A stretch of DNA of 12,475 nt, taken from the NCBI GenBank assembly GCA_038246785.1, contig JBBRVP010000060.1:1-12475 (forward strand), in the 5' to 3' direction. Origin of the DNA: JBBRVP01 sp038246785 (lineage in GTDB: Bacteria; Actinomycetota; Actinomycetes; Jiangellales; Jiangellaceae). The notes beneath the pieces were generated by a model, which ran no database searches, was not told where the DNA came from, and saw only the letters and a program-made list of their open reading frames with translations. Each line of letters starts with the position of its first letter. Position 1 is the first letter of the stretch. Below are positions 12,397 to 12,475 of this stretch, in pieces. Made by a program: the position numbers and the translations under genes.

Positions 12397-12475
12397 CCCC
12401 GCCGCGCCGCCCGACCCGCCGCGCCGCCCGACCCGCCGCGCCGCCCGACCCGCCGCGCCGCCCGACCCGCCGCGC
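12380..12475. repeat. 17-bp tandem repeat starting in the crtB stop codon region
   Basis: The unit CCCGCCGCGCCGCCCGA repeats at 12397-12414 (with one extra C), 12415-12431, 12432-12448 and 12449-12465, with a partial copy to the window end. The last 17 bases of crtB (12380-12396) are the same unit with T in place of C at 12394, and that T creates the TGA stop. The array therefore seems to have grown from the gene's own 3' end. It runs off the window, so its full length is unknown. Confidence 0.9.

Noticed and set aside
12380..12475. CRISPR-like array at the window end
   Set aside because: The 17-bp units adjoin directly with no spacers between them, so it is a tandem repeat.
1..12475. tRNA, rRNA or riboswitch genes
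   Set aside because: I saw no cloverleaf, CCA-ended tRNA-like sequence, rRNA core motif or recognisable riboswitch core on either strand by eye. A covariance-model scan would be needed to exclude small RNAs.

Overview
The base composition (very high GC, almost every codon ending in G or C), the GTG starts, the -10-like TAnnnT hexamers placed directly before start codons, and the gene content all point to an actinobacterium (Actinomycetota). I cannot fix the family from the sequence alone. The window is a carotenoid (crt) locus wrapped around a five-gene minus-strand operon.

Layout. (1) 81-1604, plus strand: a CrtI-superfamily carotenoid desaturase/oxidase paralogue of uncertain substrate. 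(2) 1605-1806: a repeat-rich gap between convergent genes, holding a tandem pair of palindromes and a G-rich minisatellite. (3) 1807-7535, minus strand, transcribed right to left: metF (methylenetetrahydrofolate reductase), a cytoplasmic SIMPL-domain protein, a CDP-alcohol phosphatidyltransferase, a GT-C membrane glycosyltransferase and an S9 prolyl-oligopeptidase-type peptidase. The first four overlap one another (GTGA, GTGA, then 8 bp). The peptidase follows after an 18-bp gap. (4) 7536-7611: a 76-bp divergent promoter region with mirror-image CCTACGCT boxes. (5) 7612-10220, plus strand: geranylgeranyl diphosphate synthase (crtE) and phytoene desaturase (crtI), joined by a GTGA overlap. (6) 10221-11481: an island separating crtI from crtB. 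It holds a minus-strand DUF559-type nuclease gene, enclosed by two homologous 80/81-bp palindromic elements in inverted orientation. (7) 11482-12396, plus strand: phytoene synthase (crtB), whose last codons run into a 17-bp tandem repeat that continues off the window end.

How the genes fit together. CrtE makes geranylgeranyl diphosphate, CrtB condenses two of these to phytoene, and CrtI desaturates phytoene, normally to lycopene. The desaturase-like enzyme at 81-1604 may act further along the same pathway. No lycopene cyclase is in the window, so within these limits the pathway is acyclic. The minus-strand operon mixes one-carbon metabolism (metF) with membrane lipid and glycan functions (CDP-alcohol phosphatidyltransferase, GT-C). 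It may share the divergent control region with crtE.

Most unusual features. The palindrome-flanked DUF559 gene has codon usage unlike its neighbours and sits exactly between two genes that would be expected to be adjacent. It looks like an inserted unit, and possibly a palindrome-plus-nuclease system analogous in logic to REP/RAYT pairs. Most starts not coupled to an upstream gene have an xAnnnT hexamer 6-8 nt upstream and no clear Shine-Dalgarno sequence, which suggests pervasive leaderless initiation.
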